The position numbers were made by a program, and so were the translations under genes. The notes below the pieces were generated by a model. The model searched no databases, was not told the DNA's origin, and was given only the letters and a program-made list of their open reading frames with translations. This document shows, in pieces, positions 21,601 to 32,981 of a stretch of 64,000 bases of DNA. The DNA is from Adiantum capillus-veneris (lineage: Eukaryota; Streptophyta; Polypodiopsida; Polypodiales; Pteridaceae), in NCBI GenBank assembly GCA_014529385.2, contig CM043961.1, positions 15,914,478 through 15,978,477 of the forward strand, read 5' to 3'. Numbering within the stretch: position 1 is the stretch's first letter; each line of letters opens with the position of its first letter.

Positions 21601-22806
21601 TTCTTTGCCCCTCAAAGATAGATCTACCCGGTCCCTCGACTCTAGACTCTATGAAGCAGTAATCCCATGTCTAGCTGCTTTGCTACTAAAGTGAAAACAA
21701 CATGGAGAACAAATCTTTAAAAAACAAGGCTCTAAATATGAACTAGGTCACTTACCACCTAAGGATAATTCCTCAGCAACACCACCAATGTTAGCGGGTC
21801 GCCACAACAGATGTATGTACCATAACTATCTGGCACTAATATAATATGTCAATCAAGAAAGTGACTCGGATGGGGCATAGAGGCTCTTTGAGGTTGTTAA
21901 TTCTCAAGAAGTGAACCTAGCAAGCAGACATGTCAACCCGACAACCCACCACTCTCTGATCAAAAAATCTGCATATGTCCTATCTCACCGCTCTAGGTCA
22001 TCATGCCATTTTAACGACTAAATGAACTTAGTTTGTCACGAAACTTTAAGGGAAGCTATATTAGGTCTAAGGGCACAAGTCTACAAATTATGGTGGCCAT
22101 CTAACAAGGTATCAAAATCGCAATCCATCATGTACTAGGTCATAAAAACAATAAAAGAACATCTAAATAGGTCACCCTAAGGTTTAATAATACTCTCCTA
22201 TGGTCAAAATGTCAAAAAACAGTGATTTAAGCACTCAAATCTGTAGATAAGACTCACATACGAGTAGTTGCAAACCACAACAAAATAGAAAATGATTATA
22301 TTTAATTGAAACAGCAAGAGACAAGGAACACAACTCAATTCTTGGAACTAAATTTGGATTATCGAATCGAGAGAAAAATGGATTACAAGTTGTAGCTGGA
22401 TAGCCGCTTTGACAGTCGTACAGCAAAAGCTCTTCGAAATCCAAAAGATAATGTTACATGGTTCTATTCAAACTAAGGTCTTCAACCTTTATACGTAGGA
22501 CTTTTCAAAATGGCCAAAGGCTGGCTACTTGGGCTTTGGGCTCATAATAAAACAATACATGTCAAGGTGTACAACTTTCGAATCAAAATTACATAGACTC
22601 ATTTACAAGGCTTCTTTAAAAAACGGATAGATTACATTAAAAATGAGGCTTGGACAAGGTTTGGTCGACTATGAGGGTGCCCATCAATTGCATCAGCCAA
22701 ACAGAGAATCTAATTTTTTCTTTAGATTTAGCAGAACTTTAACATATGAAAGGAGAGAGTTTTCTTTAAGAGAAACACAAGAGGAGTCTAAAGGTTGTGC
22801 TGAACT
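21601..22806. other. No recognised feature
   Basis: AT-rich sequence without long frames. It may be the leader or LTR of E2, but I found no primer site or repeat partner. Confidence 0.4.
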
Positions 22807-23253
22807 ACACATTAAAAGCATGCACATGATTCAAAGAGAATACCACAATTAAGGTTGACAACTTGATGAGGACAAGATTTGCTTGGAGCCGTGGTCCCTC
22901 GTCCAAAAGGTCTTTGTATTATAATTATCTCTTGAAGAGAGCTTTATTACAACACACCTTATGATCTTGTGGAGCTTTCCTTAAACCAAAACAATGGTGC
23001 TTTTCAAGACTCCCATGGTATAAGCCTCCTTCCCAAGCCCTAAACATCAAGTAAGGCTAAAGAACTATGAGATAAGAGGTAGACGAGGGTGAAAGATATA
23101 TTTTTCAAGCAAGAGAATTTGTATATGCTTGCTCATGGACAAGATCTTAGCAAAGCTTAGCATAATAGAATAATAGAGATGATGAAGAAGAAGATTTCAT
23201 TTGCTTGGATTTGTATCCATAGACAAGTGCTTGAGCATGATGGTCTCCTCTTG

Positions 23254-23305
<52 letters not shown>

Positions 23306-23400
23306 TGCTTTGCTAGCTTGGTCACTTGAGAGTGTGAGAGGAGCAAGAGAGAAAAAATCCCAATGAGCCCCTCCTTATATGCTTATGCAAATTTGCAACT
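22807..23400 (-). repeat. Diverged LTR related to the G6 LTR
   Basis: Several blocks match the G6 LTR in the same order, including the GGAGCCG...GTCC...CCAAAAGG...TTTGTATTATA segment near 22890-22925 and the TTGGATTTGTATCCA segment near 23210. The copy is diverged and has gained GA and TG tracts. It is either a solo LTR or the edge of a lost element of the same family. Confidence 0.5.
23257..23302. repeat. (GA)n microsatellite
   Basis: About 46 bp of GA repeat inside the diverged LTR. Confidence 0.95.
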
Positions 23401-23445
23401 AGTCTTGAATCAAGCACGCAGTAAGTGAAGTGGAGAGCTAAGAGA

Positions 23446-23447
<2 letters not shown>

Positions 23448-23520
<73 letters not shown>
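23448..23520. repeat. Compound (TG)n(AG)n microsatellite
   Basis: About 43 bp of TG followed directly by 30 bp of AG. Confidence 0.95.
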
Positions 23521-23523
<3 letters not shown>

Positions 23524-24172
23524 TTAAATTTGCATCCACACGTGCAAGCAATTTCAAGCCAAATTTCAATTCTAATTATTGTTGTAGCTTCTTTGTCGCC
23601 TCGGGAATATTTCCACCAGGTGTTTACCATTCTAGAGCCGCAGCCTCAGCCATTTCTGAGACTTGGTTCGGAAGAGCTCTTCTAAGACTATTGCTAGTCG
23701 TATTTGCATAACCTTTTGTGAGGGTCATTGCGTGAGGTTTTTTTGAAGTCGAGCATTGGGGGTCAGGTTACCCAATGTGAGGTGGATTAGGTTGTTGGAG
23801 ATCCCCATTTGTGGACTTGCCATAGGACATTCATAGACAGATATAGGTGCTTTGATGCTAAGTTGGTAGTCTTTTGACATCTTCTTTGAGCAGTATATGC
23901 TAGTTGATACTCTATCAACACTCTTTGTTGGTCTATGCATTGTTTTTTACTAAGTTTTGCTTGAGATTTTGATCTTTGAATAGAGGAAATTCTGTAGGAT
24001 TTTTCCCGCAAGTCCTCTAGTTTGCTTACAACACTCTTTTGCAATTGCAGTGATTTGTTGAGTTTCTAGTTGAGATTTTGATATTTGAACAAAGAAGACT
24101 CTACTGAAATTTTTGGCAGAAAATATTCCATAAGTTCTTAGTATTAATTTCTTGTAGTTAGTTCTTGTCAAT
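23521..24172 (+). other. C2 leader region
   Basis: Noncoding sequence before the C2 gag. It holds two related segments at 23961-24007 and 24070-24117 (period 109) that both read TTGAGATTTTGAT and then a purine-rich stretch, CTCT-like core and T-rich end. No primer site or LTR edge could be fixed. Confidence 0.45.
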
Positions 24173-25074
24173 ATGGCTGGATCTTCTAAGAAAGAATATT
24201 ACTACATTAAGAAATTTGATGGCACAAATTTCACTATATGGAAGGAGAGATTGCTTGATGTCCTAATTAACAAAGGACTTGCAAGACCATTAAAAGAGCA
24301 CGAAGAGGGTTTGTACACTGATGATGAATGGGAGGAGCTTAATGTTCGTGCCATGGCAACTATTATGTTTCATCTTGGTAAGTCTATATTCTTTACGATT
24401 ATGGACAAGACCAATGATAAAGAATTGTGGGAGTCTTTGTGTTGAGCATGGATGGTAGGAGTGCATCGAAGAAAGTGTTTTTTTATGAAAGTTCACACTC
24501 GAATGAGTTTAACAGTGTCATTTCACACTCAAATGAGTTTAACATTGTGTTTACTGATTTGATGATAAAATGAAATACATTTTCTTGCTATGTTCTTTGG
24601 TTGCATCATGGGATACATTTAACACTGCCATTAGTAACTCTGTCCCTAAAGGAAAACTTGTTTTCAATGATGTTACTAGTGCTTTGCTCATGGAAGAGAT
24701 TCGACATCTATCTCTTGACACTAGTGGACATGGTGATGCATATATGGCTAGTGGAAGTAGCCAAAGGAACAATCAAAGGTAGAGAGGTCATAATCATAGT
24801 CGCTGCCGTTCTTAGGATTGCAAGAATGCATGTAGCAAGAGTGTGGACATGGCACGAGGAACATTAAATGCTACCATTGTCACAAGAAAGGACACATGAA
24901 AAGGGATTGCTCTTTGTTTTGCAAAGAGATAAGGGTAAATCCATTATCGTAAGTCATGCACCTCCTAAGAGAAGTGCAAAGATACAGGAGCATAATGTTG
25001 TTGAGTCTCCACATGTTGATGTTGTTCTTGACATGCCGCAATCCTTAGCTATATATACTAGTCTTCACTTTTGA
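24173..25074 (+). pseudogene. C2 Gag, frameshifted
   Basis: The ATG at 24173 opens with the copia Gag start (FDGTNFTIWKERLLDVL). The frame stops at 24445, resumes near 24570 in another frame and reaches a CHKKGHMKRDC zinc knuckle near 24877-24909. A 30-bp near-duplication (CACACTC.AATGAGTTTAAC) around 24495-24545 contributes to the break. Confidence 0.75.
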
Positions 25075-25500
25075 TTTGAGTATAAAGGTGTTGTTAGCTC
25101 TTGACAAATGCTACGCATAGAATTGGATTATTGACTTAGGTGCAAATTTTCATGTTATTCCTCATTAGGAGCGGTTCTCTAGTTATGGTTCTATACATGG
25201 TTCAGTTAAACTGGGTGATTCTCATCAGCTTGACATATGCAACATTGGAGATGTGAAGTTGTGTATGCGCAACGGTACTGAGTTTGTGCTGCAAGGTGTT
25301 AAACATGTGCCAAAGCTAACTAAGAGCTTGGTTTCAGTAGGACAACTTGATGATCTTGCATACATTACAATGTTTGGAAATGGTTCTTGGATAATTAGAA
25401 AAGGTTAAAATTCATGCTCAAAGGCCAAAAGTTTGGCTCATTATATTCCTTGTATGTCCCTTCTATGGAAGAGAACTCTATCTATTTAGTCGAACTACCT
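25075..25500 (+). pseudogene. C2 protease region
   Basis: The translation shows WIIDLGANFHV, the copia protease active site with the Ser of DSG replaced by Leu (TTA at 25136-25138, one C to T step from TCA). It continues through VKLGDSHQLDI and LTKSLVSVGQL. Stops interrupt the frame. Confidence 0.65.
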
Positions 25501-26300
25501 TCTACTGAGTTGTGGCATAGCCAACTTGGTCATATGAGTCAAAACATTTGCATTGTATTGGCTATATCCCTGTGTTAAACTATTCTGATTTAAATTTAGC
25601 TTGTGTGAGCACTACATATGCAAGAAATAGACTAGGCTTACACCATCACCATTGGATAGGAAGTTAGGAAATCCTCTAGGCTTGGTTCATAGTTATCTAT
25701 GTGGGACTATACCGCACAAGTCTCTGGGGGGGCATTATATTTTTTGAATTTCATAAATGAATCTACTTGAAAGGTGTGGGTCTATTTCTTGAAGAGGAAA
25801 AAGTCTTTAGTGTCTTCAAGAAGTTCCTAGCTATGGTCGAGAACCAATCAGTCAAGAAGTTGAAGGCTTTGCGCAGTGACAGCGGGGGAGAATACATCTC
25901 CATTGAGTTTAAGGACTTTTGTAGTAAACGAGGCATTAGGAGGCGGTTTATTATGCTCTACACACTTACTCATAATGGAGTTGTTGAACACATGAATATG
26001 ACTATTTTGAAGAGGGTCACTTCCATGCTATCTGTGGAAAATTTACCTCAAGAGTTTTCGGGAGAGGCTGTTACGATAGCGGTGCATATAATTAATACAT
26101 CACCTAGTACACCATTGAACTACCAGATTTTGGAGGAGATGTGGACATGCAAGAAGCATTATCATGATAGATTATGTGTGTTTGGGTGTGAGGCATTCTC
26201 ACATGTTCCTAAAGAGTTTAGAAAGAAGTTGGACCCCAAGTCACACAAATGCATCTTTACCAGCTATGGTGTAGATAAAGAGATGGGCTATCATCCCTAG
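25501..26300 (+). pseudogene. C2 pre-integrase and integrase
   Basis: The LWHSQLGHMS zinc region lies near 25510. The first integrase Asp (HSDLCG in relatives) is Tyr at 25694-25696. The frame 25767-26300 retains LRSDSGGEY with the second Asp and THNGVVEHMN with the Glu, then VFGCEAFSHVPKEFRKKL. The loss of one of the three metal ligands, plus stops, makes it inactive. Confidence 0.7.
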
Positions 26301-27600
26301 CAATCAAAATCTTGGAGAGTTATTCATGGCTCACAAGAAATCTTTAATGAATCAAAGATGCATAGACAACACGCGAAAGAGGTCGAGTATCTCAAAGTAA
26401 GATTTGAGGACGTATTCTCAAGTCCAATTATGCAAACAACTCAGTCTATTAGCAAAGTACCTATCGCTAGTAGTACTCTACAGAGAGCTAGTGATGCTCC
26501 TGAGAGAGCAAATTCTAGCAGTCACGAAGTGAGGAGATCTACATGTGTCTCTCATGCCTTTGAGTGGGGTTTCAGCTAGGATTAGACTATTATTAGTCAT
26601 TGACTGCAAAGAGCCTACCGCTACCAATAGTCTATTGAAATGGAAGATAGCATGAAGTGGGAGCAAGCAATGCAATCTGTGTATAAATCAATTATGGAAA
26701 ATGAGATTTGGGAATTGATAAAGTTTCAAGAGGGCAAATGAACCTTGCCTTACAAAAAGAAGGACACAACAAAAGATCCTGTGCCTAAGTACAAGGCTAG
26801 AGTAGTTGCTAAGGGTTTCGAGCAAAAGAAAGGCATGATTTCAATGAAATCTTTTCTCCAGTGGTCAAGATGATTACATTGCATCTCGTTCTTGGACTAA
26901 TAGCCACTGAGGACATGGAATTGGTCCATATGGATGTAAAGACAACATTCCTTCATGGGATCTTGGCGAGGAATGTCTACATGAAATAGGCCGAGAGTTT
27001 TGAAGTCAAACCTAAGAAGCCTATGAGGGAAAAACTAGTGTGTGTAGATTGTGTAAGGCATTTTATGGCCTAAAACAAAGCTCAAGGCAATGGTACATGA
27101 AGTTTGACAAGCACATGTAGTCCCAAGGGTATGAAAGGAGCTAGGAAGATCATGGCTTATACACCAAGAGATTGAACAATGGTTCCCTCATCATCCTCAT
27201 ACTTTATGTTGATGATTGTTATCGCCGAAAAGTCAAAGGATGAGATTGCCATCTTAAAGAGGTCACTTAGCACACAATTTTCTATGAAAGATTTGGGAGA
27301 TGCAAGTAACTTTCTTGGTATGCATATCAAGAGGTATAGAGAACGTGGAATTCTCAAGTGGAAATGTATACCCACAAGGTCTTGCATCGTTTTAATGTGC
27401 AGGGGGGGTCTTGCAACGTTTTAATATGCGCGCGGGGGGCTTCATTGAGTACTTCAATGTAGACATATGAAAAACTTAGCAAGAATGATGCTCCCAAGTC
27501 TAATGTTGAGAAAGCAAAAATGGCAAAGGTGCCATATTCTTCACTTATTGGCCAGAGATTGCTTTTGCAGTGGGAGTGGTTAGCAAATTAATAAAAACTT
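26301..27600 (+). pseudogene. C2 reverse transcriptase
   Basis: Broken frames show PVPKYKARVVAKGFEQ, AFYGLKQSSRQWY and the YVDD catalytic loop (27205-27216), followed by FSMKDLGDASNFLGMHI. Many stops and shifts are present. A short tandem duplication (GGTCTTGCA.CGTTTTAAT) occurs at about 27378-27437. Confidence 0.7.
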
Positions 27601-27868
27601 GTGGTAGAAAGCACTAGGAAGCGATGAAGCACATCTTGAGATATTTGAAAGGTACGACAAGCAACTACTTACGCTTTGGGAATAGTGATGCATCAATTGT
27701 GGGTTACACATATGCAGATTATGCAAGTTATGTGGACACTAGCAGATCCACACTTGGCTATATTTTCCTATTTTTTGGAATAGTTGTGTCATGGAGACCA
27801 TGTCTCCAAGATTGTACGTCATCTTCCACTACAGAGGCAGAGTATGTTGTAGTTTTTGATGCTAGCAA
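27601..27868 (+). pseudogene. C2 RNase H, first part (before the G6 insertion)
   Basis: Frame 27624-27902 reads MKHILRYLKGTTS, ADYASYVDTSRSTLGYIF and SSSTTEAEYVV, typical of copia RNase H. From 27869 it enters the G6 LTR. The reading resumes at 36773. Confidence 0.8.
27864..27868. repeat. G6 target-site duplication, left copy
   Basis: AGCAA, repeated at 36773-36777 on the other side of G6. Confidence 0.9.
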
Positions 27869-29458
27869 TGTAACATTTAATGGCCTAATAACTTTTGTGT
27901 AGCGGAAATCAGCATGAACATAGTGGGCATTTCATTAGAATAGCTTCCTAATGAGAATTACAAGAGTGCTTGGGTGGAGAGAGCAACAAAAAGCATAACA
28001 CCTAATTAGATAGCATCGACAATACTTTCAAAAGAGAGAGAAATTAAGCTATTGACAACAGTTGAGGACCGGATTTGCATGGAGCCGGTCCCCCCTCCAA
28101 AAGGCTTTGTATTATAGTTTCTCCCATCAAGAGAGACATTGTACAATACAATTCTTTGTGTTCCTTCAAGACTAGCTAGTGCAATGAAGATGGAAGCTTC
28201 ATACACTAAGCAAAACACTAAATCAAACACAACTTGAATTATCCCCGTTCTCAGACCCAAGACCTCACACACCTTCGAAGATGGTGAGAGCTAGCAGGGT
28301 ATGAGAGTAGATTGAGAGGAAGAAGGAGTATCTTACGAGAAAGATGTACATCTCCTCACATTATCACTCATATTAGCATAGCTTAGCTTAGTAATTAGCT
28401 TGGTAGAGAAGATGAGCATGCATTGAAGCTTGGCTCTTGGTTGGATTTGCATCCACATGCCAAGAGAGTGTTGATGTAGGCTTCTATCTCACAAGCTTGG
28501 AGTAGGTGACGAGCTCTCCATTAAAGCTTGGGAGGAGATAGAGTATTCTTCCTTCACACATGGTCAAGTGTGAGTGTGTGTGTGTCAATGCCAAGCAAAA
28601 ATCATCCCTCCCTCTCTCTTGGGCGAGCCCTAGCTGCTAATTAGGTCTGGCTTTTGCCTCATTGGACCTCCCCAGGTCAAACCAATAGGAATTAAGCAGC
28701 ATAAGTGATAGCCTTCTGACATGTGTCCCCCTTTCCCCTTTTGTGAGAGCTTTAGGTAATTAAATAATTAAACAAAACTCTCATTGGACCCCTTTGTCTC
28801 CTGGCCAATAGAAATCAGGCAAGCCATGAGGCTTCTGAATGCTCATTGGACCCTTTGGGAGACTGCCCAATAGTCTTCTAGGAGACTTAATTCTCATTGG
28901 TTTCTTTTATTAAATGTTTTTAAATTAATTAAACTACATTTACTCTAGCTTAATTCTCATTGGTCCACTTCAAGGGTCTTCCAATAGGAATTGGGCACAC
29001 CTTGTGGGCATCTGGCCTAGGGAGCTGACATGTGTCCCTCATTCCCTTTGTGTAAAGGGAGCCTGTGTGTGTGTGTGTGGCTTTCTCTCTCATCCCCTAC
29101 CTTTGGGGCTCGCCCCCTCCCATGTAGGGATGTGAAAAGACTTTTAGGGCACACACTAAGCATCCAATTTTCCCTAGGGTTGACCTTTGGACACAACCTT
29201 TGAATTTTGGAACCTTAGCATTTTGGAAGTCTTAATGGGCTGAACCTTAGGGTCTTTTTGGCCCATTGTTTCACATGGCTCTTTTGCAGATGGCCCCCCC
29301 TTTGGATCCCTATTTTCCCTCCTTTGGATCCCTACTGTGGCCAGTCTGCTAGCTTAACCAATATTCTAGCTTTTTCTCCCTTGGCACTTCCCCACATTAA
29401 ATGATCAGTTTAATATGAGAAAATCATTTAGGAGAATTAGATATTGATTATTATGACA
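27869..29458 (-). repeat. G6 3' LTR (left)
   Basis: 1590 bp, almost identical to 35183-36772 (offset 7314). It contains an array of CTCATTGG and CCAATAG motifs at 28658-28987. A 88-codon frame in each copy (28006-28272) has no known domain and is probably chance. Confidence 0.95.
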
Positions 29459-29475
29459 TTACCTCTCTCTTGAAA
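29459..29475 (-). other. G6 polypurine tract
   Basis: In sense orientation this is a purine-rich AAGAGAGAGGTAA directly before the 3' LTR. Confidence 0.75.
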
Positions 29476-29814
29476 TCATAGTCGTCCTCGACTATGGTGT
29501 AGAGAAGATAAAGCATATGCATGAGTCCTTTTCTTAGCGGGTAGAGGATCCCTATGTTACCCTATGACATCATTCCATAATGGATGACTAGTCCATTTGG
29601 CGCTTGAGAGCCTGAGGCTGCCGCAAGCATGTCTGCACATTAGTCCTATCAATCTTCCATAGTAGAGTGACAAGCTCTACTTGGTGTTTGGGAGACGTTG
29701 TCTCCGCAAACTTGATCTAAGCATGCATACTACTTCATTTTTGTGCACAAAAAAAGAGAAAGAGAGTCTTATAAGACAAAAATTTTGTTAATTTTTAACA
29801 TTTTGTACATTTGC
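29476..29814 (-). other. G6 3' untranslated segment
   Basis: About 340 bp between the end of Pol and the polypurine tract. No coding sequence seen. Confidence 0.5.
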
Positions 29815-30534
29815 TTACTCTTGGGAAGCATTGTAAGCATTGACAAGGTTTAGGTTATCCTTTAATTGTATGCCTTGCATCCATCTAGCATCTTCAAAAG
29901 GATAATTCTTAAACTTAATAAGATATCGTCGGATAGTCTTACCGCCTCTTAATACCTTGTCTTCATGTCGGAGAATGGACTCGGGCTGCAGCACCTCCTC
30001 GTGGTCCTCGATCTCCGGTGGGTCTTCAATAGTTGGTTCTTGAGGTGGCTCTCCTTTGTAAGGCTTTAATAGGCTCACATGAAAAGCATTGTGTATGAGC
30101 CAATGATTGGGCAACTTAAGTTGATAGGCCATCTCATTGATTGGCCTAAGAATCTGGAAGGGACCATAATACCTTTTTGCTAGTTTAGCATAGTACTTTT
30201 GGTGGCCCGTAGGATTCTTGCCCGTCGTGTGCCTTAATCGAGCCTTGGGAAACTTTAACAAGACCCAATCGTTTTCTTTAAAGGCTTGGGCTCTTCTGTG
30301 CTTGTCAGCAGCAGCCTTTTGCCTTTGCTGTGAGATAGAGATAGCATCCTTAATCTTTTGGAAAGATTCTTGTAGGTCTCGGCTATACTCATCTGCAGCG
30401 AAGATCTTCCCATGTACCTTAAGTAGCAAGGGACTTTTTGATCTTCCCTCAATTACCTCGAAAGGTGCTTTTCCTGTGGAAGTATGTACAGTGTTATTGT
30501 AAGCATACTCTACTAAGGTAAGTACTTCTCCCAT
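29815..30534 (-). pseudogene. G6 integrase C-terminus and chromodomain-like tail
   Basis: The frame begins just after a one-base deletion in a short A/T run at about 30514-30516. It continues the integrase from LVEYAYNNTVHTSTGKAPFEV. Next come the GPF/Y-like region (YYGPFQILRPINEMAYQLKL) and NAFHVSLLKPYKG. The end, RRYLIKFKNYPFEDARWMQ, resembles the chromodomain that guides chromovirus integration to chromatin. It would be fused to the rest of Pol in an intact copy. Confidence 0.8.
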
Positions 30535-32981
30535 TGGGATCTTTGATCTACTTCCGTTACATAGGCTTTTAGTAGATCAAGAATGGTTAGGTTAGCTATT
30601 TCACTTTGGCCATCAGTTTGTGGATGATAGGCCGAAGAGAAGTTTAGCCTTGTTCCTAAATTCTCAAAGAGACCCTTCCAAAAATTACTGGTCATTCTAG
30701 GATCTCTATCCGACACTATGGACATTGGCAAGCCATGGTACTTGAAAATTTGTGAAATGAAGAGGGTTGCCATTTGATGGGCTTTGATAGTCTTTTTGAC
30801 AGGTATAAAATGAGCTTGTTTACTGAACCTGTCTACTATCGTCCATATTCCCGTATTCCCATGGATAGACTTAGGCAATCCAAAGATAAAATCCATGGAT
30901 ATGCTCTCCCAAGGTGAATTAGGGATTGGCAAGGGTTGAAGCAATCCAAGTTGCTTCCCTCTATCAAATTTTGTCTTTTGACATACCACACATTTGGAAA
31001 CATACTCGTGTATGTTCACTTTCATGGTAGGCCAATAGAAATATGTTTCAATTCCCTTTAGGGTAGACTGAATCCCTCTATGCCCCGCATATGGGGGAGC
31101 ATGAGATTCATACATTACTTTCTCACGTAGTGAGTTAGTAACGCATAGTCTATTGCCATAGAGAAGATAACCATCTTGTAAAGTAAATGGTTCTTCTTTC
31201 TTCCCTAATGCAAGGGCTGAAATCACATCTCTAAAATCGGGATCAATAGCATACTCATCTATCATTGAAGATAGATCATTGTGAGTTGCTATGGAAACCG
31301 CATTCACTCTCGGTCGTCTTGAGAGTGCATCGGCTACTTGATTATGCTTGCCAGCAATGTGAGCAATATGAAAATGAAATTGCGAAAGGAAATTTGCCCA
31401 CCTCATTTGTTTGTCGGAAAGCTTGGTCTGCGTCATGAAGTACTTAAGACTTTGGTGATCCGTTCGCAGAATGAAAGGAGTCCCCAATAAATAGTGCTTC
31501 CATGAGTCTAAGGCATGTAGAACTGCAAGGAGTTCTTTTTCGTATATGCCTAGAGCTTGCTCAACAGGGTCGAGCCTTCGACTCTCATAGCCTATGGCGT
31601 GCCCTTCTTGGAGCAGAACAGCCCCAAGGCAATCACCACAAGCATCACATTGGACCTCAAATGGTTTTGAGAGATCCGGTAGTGTAAGCACAGGTTGAGA
31701 GATAAGCTTTTCTTTAAGCTTTTCGAAAGCATTGTTCTCCTTAGCAGACCACGTATACCTAACATTTTTCTTTGTTAGGTCATGTAATGGTCCCGCAATT
31801 TGTGAGAACTTTTCTATGAAGCGTCTATAGTATGCACACATACCTATAAAGCTTCTTAGTTCATGAAGATTCCTTGGTTTAGGCCATCCTTTTATTACCT
31901 CTAACTTGGATGGATCCATTTGGATTCCATCTTGAGAGATAATGTGACCTAAATATTGAATCTCTTGCAAGAAAAATTCACTTTTCTTTCGATTAACATA
32001 AAGTTTATTCTCTCTTAAAACTTGAAATATTACCTGGAGGTGTTGCTTGTGTTCCTCCAATGAATTAGAGTAGATGATAATATCATCAAAGAACACTCCA
32101 GTGAAGGTTCGATGAGGCCTGAACAGCTTCTCCATCAAGCGGTTGAATGTGGCTGGTGCATTAGTCAAGCCAAAAGGCATGACAATGTATTCGTAAAGAC
32201 CAAATGTAGTACGAAATGCGGTCTTTACAATGTCTTGATCAACTATCCTTATTTGATGATAGCCACTTTTTAGGTCAATCCTACTGAAGTAGGTCGATCC
32301 TTGTAGCTTATCAAATAGGTCTTCTACCCGTGGAACGGGAAACCTATTCTTGATAGTGATCCTATTTAGTGCTCTATAGTCGACACACATACGATATGTG
32401 CCGTCTTTCTTTTGCACTAATAGCACAGGTGAGCAAAATGGAGATGAGCTAGGCCTAACCATGCCCTTCTCAACTAACTCATGCACTTGCCGCATAATCT
32501 CCTCTTGTTGAGCTTGAGAAACTCTATAAGGAGGTTTGTTAGGCGGTGAACTTCCTGGAAGAAGTTCAATTGCATGGTCGTCATTACCTCGTTTAGGAGG
32601 TAGCTCACAAGGGATGTCGTCAATAAAAACATCTTGAAACCCCTTGAGAAAATTGGATAACTCTAATTCCTTTTGGTTGCTTTTATTTTCTTTTGCTAAA
32701 GCATTAGGTTCATTTTGAGAATCTTTAACAAAAATCATGTACACGGAAATAGAGCTCTTTATTGACTTGTTGAAAGCTGGTGTATGTACAATGGGGATGG
32801 TGTTACCCATCTCCTTAGCATCTATATACATGTCCTTTTCCCTGAACTTAAAGGAGATTCTCCTTTCAGGAAATTTAACATCGGCAGCCAGGCGGTCAAA
32901 CCATGGTGCCCCTAGGATTACATCCTCATGCTTGAGAGGAGAGATAAAGAAGTCCTCTTTGTCCACATAGCCTTGGGACAT
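30513..32981 (-). pseudogene. G6 Pol: protease end, RT, RNase H, integrase
   Basis: About 820 codons without a stop. Protease C-terminal part (DVILGAPWFDRL); RT with SPVLLVQKKDGTYRMCVDYR, SRIDLKSGYHQI and the FFDD loop (Asp pair at 32082-32087); RNase H with QCDACGDCLGAVL and TDHQSLKYF; integrase zinc region (HRGIQST ... CVVCQK) and core with Asp 30891-30893, Asp 30708-30710 and Glu 30600-30602, giving DX60DX35E. All catalytic residues are intact. The frame is cut at both ends by one-base shifts. Confidence 0.9.

Noticed and set aside
28006-28272. An identical 88-codon frame in both G6 LTRs (also 35320-35586) as a possible LTR-encoded protein
   Set aside because: Identity follows from the young age of the LTR pair. 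No domain, and it runs in LTR promoter sequence.
30218-30502. Plus-strand frame opposite the G6 integrase
   Set aside because: Antisense to a clear Pol domain.
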